Shown here piece after piece: positions 59,006 through 64,000 of a stretch of DNA of 64,000 nt. Position 1 is the first letter of the stretch; each line of letters starts with the position of its first letter. The notes beneath the pieces were generated by a model. That model searched no databases. It was not told the origin of the DNA and saw nothing but the letters and a program-made list of their open reading frames with translations. Origin of the DNA: Sycobia sp. Sy_11 (lineage: Eukaryota; Arthropoda; Insecta; Hymenoptera; Epichrysomallidae); contig JACCIC010000002.1 of assembly GCA_018907035.1 (NCBI GenBank), positions 8,259,501 to 8,323,500 of the forward strand, in the 5' to 3' direction. A program made the position numbers and the translations under genes.

Positions 59006-62000
59006 TTTTCATATTTATATCAAAGTGTTACATTGACTTAAACCTGAAATTAAACATTTATCACATTATAACTAATAAAATATAAATTAAAAATATAATT
59101 TAAAAAATTAAAAATTAAGTACAATTAGGTCCTTACAATATAAGTAATGATTTCGTAAAAAATGAATCACCTAAAATATTTATCGTTTTATATAATAAGT
59201 ACTAAAAAACTTTGAAATAAATGTTAACATTATCTCAATTTTAAGACTAAGAAAAAAGTTTTAACACAAAAATTAAATACAGTATCAATATAATGTTATT
59301 AATTCTTTCTTTCTCCTGTATAATTTGACAACAAAATACTTTGAATGATAATTTATATAAGTAGTTAATTATTAATTACAACAGCTTTAAGATAATACTA
59401 AGTAATCCTTGAAAATTGAATCAAATGATTGTCTATTATTGCCCTTTGGCTAAGTAAACAGAATTTATTTTTTTTTTATCATTTTGATTATATTTTAAAT
59501 TCAAACAATTCCATTATTAACATTAAGAAATATCTTCAAAAATTCCAAAAATAATATCATTAAATAACAAAATTTAAAGCTTTAATTAAATCTATATGAT
59601 AGAAAAGAAAAATTATATTTCACGTTGCACATATTTTTTCATTCAAAGGTGAAAGATTATATTAAAATGTAAGTACATTTAGTTAAGAAAACAATAACAA
59701 GAAAAACAAGATTGCATTAATGAATATATGACTCTCTTTATTTTAACAATAATACTATTGTAATATTAAAATTACAAAATCTTTTTTGCGTAGTACTATG
59801 TAGCCTAGTACTCTGCTACTACAATACGTATTTATTTTAGAGGCACGCCTTATACTGATTTCAAGTTAAAACTATAATAAATTACTTATGTATTTTATAC
59901 AAACTAAATTATAAATAAGAACCGAAAATTTGATTTTATTAATTTATTTACTTACTAAGTTTATATTAGCTTCGATTATTACCCATGGCAAATTTAACTC
60001 AATTGTTAGAATTAAAAATTATATTTCCGTAGCTCATAAGCTCACAGAATAAAAAATGTTGTTGAACCACGTTGAACTTTGCAGTCAAAGCCAAATGCCC
60101 AAAGTCCACTTGCCCTTGCCCAGGCCGAAATTCCGAGTACCTGATTAGATTTTAGCAGGGATATATGGCCATACAATGAACAGCCGCGGAAGCTGAATCT
60201 GACCGGAGTAACCTCCAGTCCTTCGAGGGCTCCGAGCCTAGCTCCGAGCCTCTGAGCATCCGAAATAACCAAAAGCAAAACTCAAAATGACCATTAATTT
60301 CATCGCACGCAACGACGCAACGATGCCGGCATAACTTAGTACCTATTAGTACTACGTAAATATAAATATGACCGAAACAGGGCTGGCATCTCCGGCGCTA
60401 TTCTATTGAGAATAGTTCAAAAAAGTAAATCAAATCATCCGCTATACATAAGATAATGATTTTCATAATAAATGATTTTATTTTGTTAAATAAAAGAGCA
60501 TAGCATTAATTGTTATATCAATATCCGGTGGTAGCTCTGATTTTGTATCATTTAGCATTAGCCTCGTATTTATCTGTAGCTAAAACCTTTATTATTTATC
60601 ATTAATTTTATTTAATTTAATTGTTTTAATACTTATTTATTGAATCTATAATTTTAATAAAAAATCTTGACACATTTGTAAATAAGAAAAAGAGACTTCC
60701 TTCAGATCTCGGCTTCCGGTTTCATTTGCGAACCACATGCGCAATGCGTATTGCGCAATTGTACATTATTTATTATTCGGCATTCATATCTCATACCTCG
60801 ATTTTGAACATGTTGAATGAAACAAAATAATAGTTGATATAAAAATATTGTTACTCTTAAAATAGTAGTCTAAAAATTGTATGGGTAGAGATATACTTCA
60901 AATAAACTATAATATATAAATAAACATTAAAAATTTGCGTCATATATATTTGTTATAATTTTGATGTACAAATTAGGAATCTCTTAATAAAAATTTAAAA
61001 CAAATGTTCGATAATAAACAAATTAAGTTTATTAAATTTTTTTTAATATAGAATTTAGAATTTAGTTAGATAATCTTGCATACAATTTATAAATATCAAA
61101 AGAAAAAGAACCCGTTAAATAATATGATTCATAATAAAATCCACCATATTTTTCATTTATATGTTAAGTTCTTACTTTCATGTAAATTATAAAAAAGTAT
61201 GATTTTACTACTTTGTCTTGAATTGAAATCAAATTATTAATACGCGAAATATTCAATTTTTTATTTATGAATTTCAAAACGAAACATGGACAGATTTGAT
61301 ATTTATCAATTAAAAAAAAAAGTATTGAGCACAATAACTTAGTAACTCATGAATATGAAATTATATGGGAATTAGAAAATATTTTAAATTAAAAAAAAAA
61401 CGATTTTTGGTATTCATGGCGATATAAAAACGGAACTGCTCTAACAGATTAAAACCGGAACTTGGTCTAATTGATTTCCGAGATACAATAACTAAACTAA
61501 GTTTATATTATATATATATATTATTCTATTTTTTTTAAATAAATTTTTCTGTATATTTCTATTAATATGCCAAATTGTCAACAAAATACAGAAAATTTTT
61601 ACTTTACTATTATACATATGAATCAATTCTTCTTAGAGATTAGACTTTAATAATACGTAATGAAGCACAATAGAAAAACAGTTATGATGTTGAGCAATGA
61701 TTGAACATGGAAAAAGATCAATTTAATGAATAAGTTCAGATAAGTTGTTCAGGATAACTTGTCCTACTGTATTTCTACATTTATTCATTTGCAAGACAAA
61801 TATATAACAGTAACTATATAAATCCCAGCTGCAACGAATTTTTATTAAGAGCAAGTACTTTGTACTTTATAGTACATTTTGATAATAGTTAAAAGTAAAT
61901 ATAATAATCATATATACCTATATACAAAATGTAAAGTCAATATATGTGCACTCTGTTGATAATTGAATAAGGTTGAAAACTGTACTAATAACCAATTGTA

Positions 62001-63792
62001 GAAGAATTTTATTTGAAGTATTTATAATACACGAATGGAACATATACAATATTGATACAATTTTATTCATCGCTTTTGAAAAACTTTTCTTTAGCGCACT
62101 TAAATATACAATACATACAATTTTATGATTTAAAATTATTCTTTTTTAAATAAGCGTAACAATTATCCCTTTAAAATTTGTTCATATGATAATGCAGGCA
62201 TAGATAAAATACCAATAAGTCAAAACATAATTTTGATATAAAAAGTATCTCTAAACATTATATCTGGGCTTTCTACTAATTTTTTTTATCTTTACATTTT
62301 CAAAATTGGCGATGTTTAAAAAATTATTATCTATAGTAATCATAAAATAAATCGTTTAAATTTAATTTACAGATGTACACTGTAGGGAAGGTTGTTTTGT
62401 CTAACACTTATATACAGTGAATGCTTTGCATCATTCTTCATTGTTCACCCACCTAAAAAAAGCTTATTGGTTTTCACATAATTTATACAATTATTCTCAA
62501 CTTGCTTACAATATATTTTATAAGTACAAAATTGAATGAATATATATACAATTTCAACTATATGACATTGCTAGATAATCCAAGACTCAAAATCGTTATG
62601 AATAAAGAAAATTCTGTATATTATTCTAATTAATTAATTAATTATATAATACAGGTAATTATTTAATTTTTTATTTCGTAAACGCACTATAGGACATATG
62701 AAGGAGATTTTAAACAAATGTTAAAAAAATCCAAAAATTAGTGGTATTTTTATTAATGCTTGAACAAAAGCTATAAAGATAATCGCAATAATATTTTACA
62801 TTAGCAAGTTGTGTACATCTTAATCTATTGAATTAATCTATTGAATAGAAATCGATTTTTGAAGAATCAAAAAAGTAAAAACTTTGAAAGAAATATTTAA
62901 ATATCAGTCTCTTTGCAATATCTCACGTATGAAACATATTTACTTAAGTTTCAATTGCATTTTATTTCCATAAGCAATCGACGAAACGAGCCTTTTTAAT
63001 GCCTTTGTTATGATTGGCTATGAAAATTCAAATTATGAATCTAATTTCTAATGCTGTAAAGTGCTTAGGTAACTTATACACATTGTGAATAAATTTTTAT
63101 TGTCTACCTACCTATAAAAGATAAGAAAATAAATTTTAATAAATATTAATGCAGTATGGACAAAATATTCAACACAAGAATAATGAAACTGAAATTTATC
63201 AGAAATAAACCATAAGTGAATTGTAGCAGTTACATGCTATAATGAAGATCAAAAATACTTTGTTTTAATCTTCTTTTTGCAGTATTCTATTATACAATAT
63301 CATAAATTTATTTAATAAAGAAATGATTATGGTATTTATATTATTCAATACGTTTCAGTTATAAAATCTCTGAATATAAGAGAAATCCAAATATTGAAAT
63401 TCATCTTTTATAATTCAAATATCATATAACGCCAAAAAATATTCCTTATTAAAATATGCAAAATAATATCACTGAAATAGAATTACGTAATTTACTGTTA
63501 CAATTACTGAATTCTATTAAAAGATATTAACAAAAAAGTCTGCATATTGGCTTTTATGAGCTTGAATCTTTAAAGACTTTAATAAAATATTATAAAAGTA
63601 CCACGCAATGCGTAACTTACATACAAAAATCAGGTTGCATATACCTACAAGCAAATATGGAATGTGTTGGCATTAATGTACATTATAAATTCCTACTATG
63701 GCAGTATTGTACATAACTTTATTGTTAGAATTTAAGCTTTAAGCAGAGCTAGGATATTCAATGATCTGAATTATTTGTGCGTTAAATTATAT
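59006..63792. other. AT-rich region, probably including a long 3' UTR
   Basis: No gene was recognised. The block 60,040-60,340 is more G+C-rich with frames on the minus strand; one (60278-60042) is 78 codons and ends an LLKSNQ segment at a GTACTC donor, so a first exon is conceivable. The part nearest 63,792 should be the 3' UTR of the gene at the right edge. Confidence 0.4.
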
Positions 63793-64000
63793 TCATTTAG
63801 ATTGAGAATCCGTTGATGACTGTTGTGATTGTTGCTGTTGCTGTGGAATCTGCTGCTGCATGTGAGCTTGTTGATGAGCTATAGTTTGAAGTCTGACCTG
63901 GCTGGGTCCGGGACTTGCTCTTGCTGTTGTGACAATAGGTTTTCCTTGGACAGGTGCTGCTTGCCGAAGTTGAGATGTACTTGCAGCTACCACTTGGATT
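63793..64000 (-). CDS. C-terminal Q-rich end of a larger gene (partial; possibly domino/EP400)
   Basis: The minus strand is open from the right edge to a TGA at 63795-63793, about 68 codons. It reads IQVVAASTSQLRQAAPVQ, then GKPIVTTARASPGPSQVRLQ, and ends in a Gln/Ser-rich tail (QQQIPQQQQQSQQSS, then TDSQSK). There is no ATG, so this is the last exon of a gene extending beyond the window. Low-complexity Gln-rich tails with QVRLQTIAHQQ-type text occur at the end of insect domino (EP400) SWI2/SNF2 proteins, which suggests that gene, but low-complexity similarity is weak evidence. A Q-rich transcriptional coactivator of another kind is possible. Confidence 0.6.
   Translation of the reverse strand, partial: IQVVAASTSQLRQAAPVQGKPIVTTARASPGPSQVRLQTIAHQQAHMQQQIPQQQQQSQQSSTDSQSK

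Overview
This window is AT-rich animal DNA with short GT-AG introns. The protein matches suggest an insect, and I think probably a hymenopteran such as a parasitoid wasp; the order is inference. All gene models were built by hand from splice sites and reading phase. In each model every exon joins in frame.

Region 1 (1-17,900) is transposon-dominated. It holds a Penelope-like retroelement reading frame that is open to the left edge, two degenerate tRNA-like SINE copies, a complete but dead mariner element, two mariner fragments and a Pif1-type Helitron helicase remnant. It also holds a large Penelope-related inverted repeat carrying a hammerhead-like motif, with an older decayed relative nearby. 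The one host gene here is a serine protease homolog that has lost two catalytic residues; the mariner sits in its second intron. A stretch of unusual composition at about 12,040-12,800 remains unexplained.

Region 2 (17,977-45,000) is a compact housekeeping cluster. The first gene is a 20-exon bridge-like lipid transfer protein (hobbit/BLTP2/KIAA0100, +). It lies tail-to-tail with a sesquipedalian/PHETA PH-domain protein (-), which is divergent from CIR1 (corepressor interacting with RBPJ, +). CIR1 converges on S6 kinase (-) across 4.8 kb of AT-rich spacer. BLTP2 and PHETA both act in membrane traffic and lipid handling, CIR1 in Notch corepression and splicing, and S6K in TOR signalling. No operon-like coupling is implied.

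Region 3 (45,000-64,000) is mostly AT-rich noncoding DNA with long AT microsatellites. It contains the SMARCAD1/Etl1 SNF2 remodeler (-), a possible small unrecognised gene near 58.6-59.0 kb, and, at the right edge, the Q-rich C-terminal end of a larger minus-strand gene, perhaps domino/EP400.

The observations most worth a second look are: the hammerhead-like motif inside the Penelope inverted repeat; the two-block architecture of BLTP2 (AT-rich exons with tiny introns versus GC-rich exons with long introns); the GC-anomalous island next to a decayed Penelope copy; the pseudoprotease; and the in-frame, stop-free 78-nt intron in Etl1.
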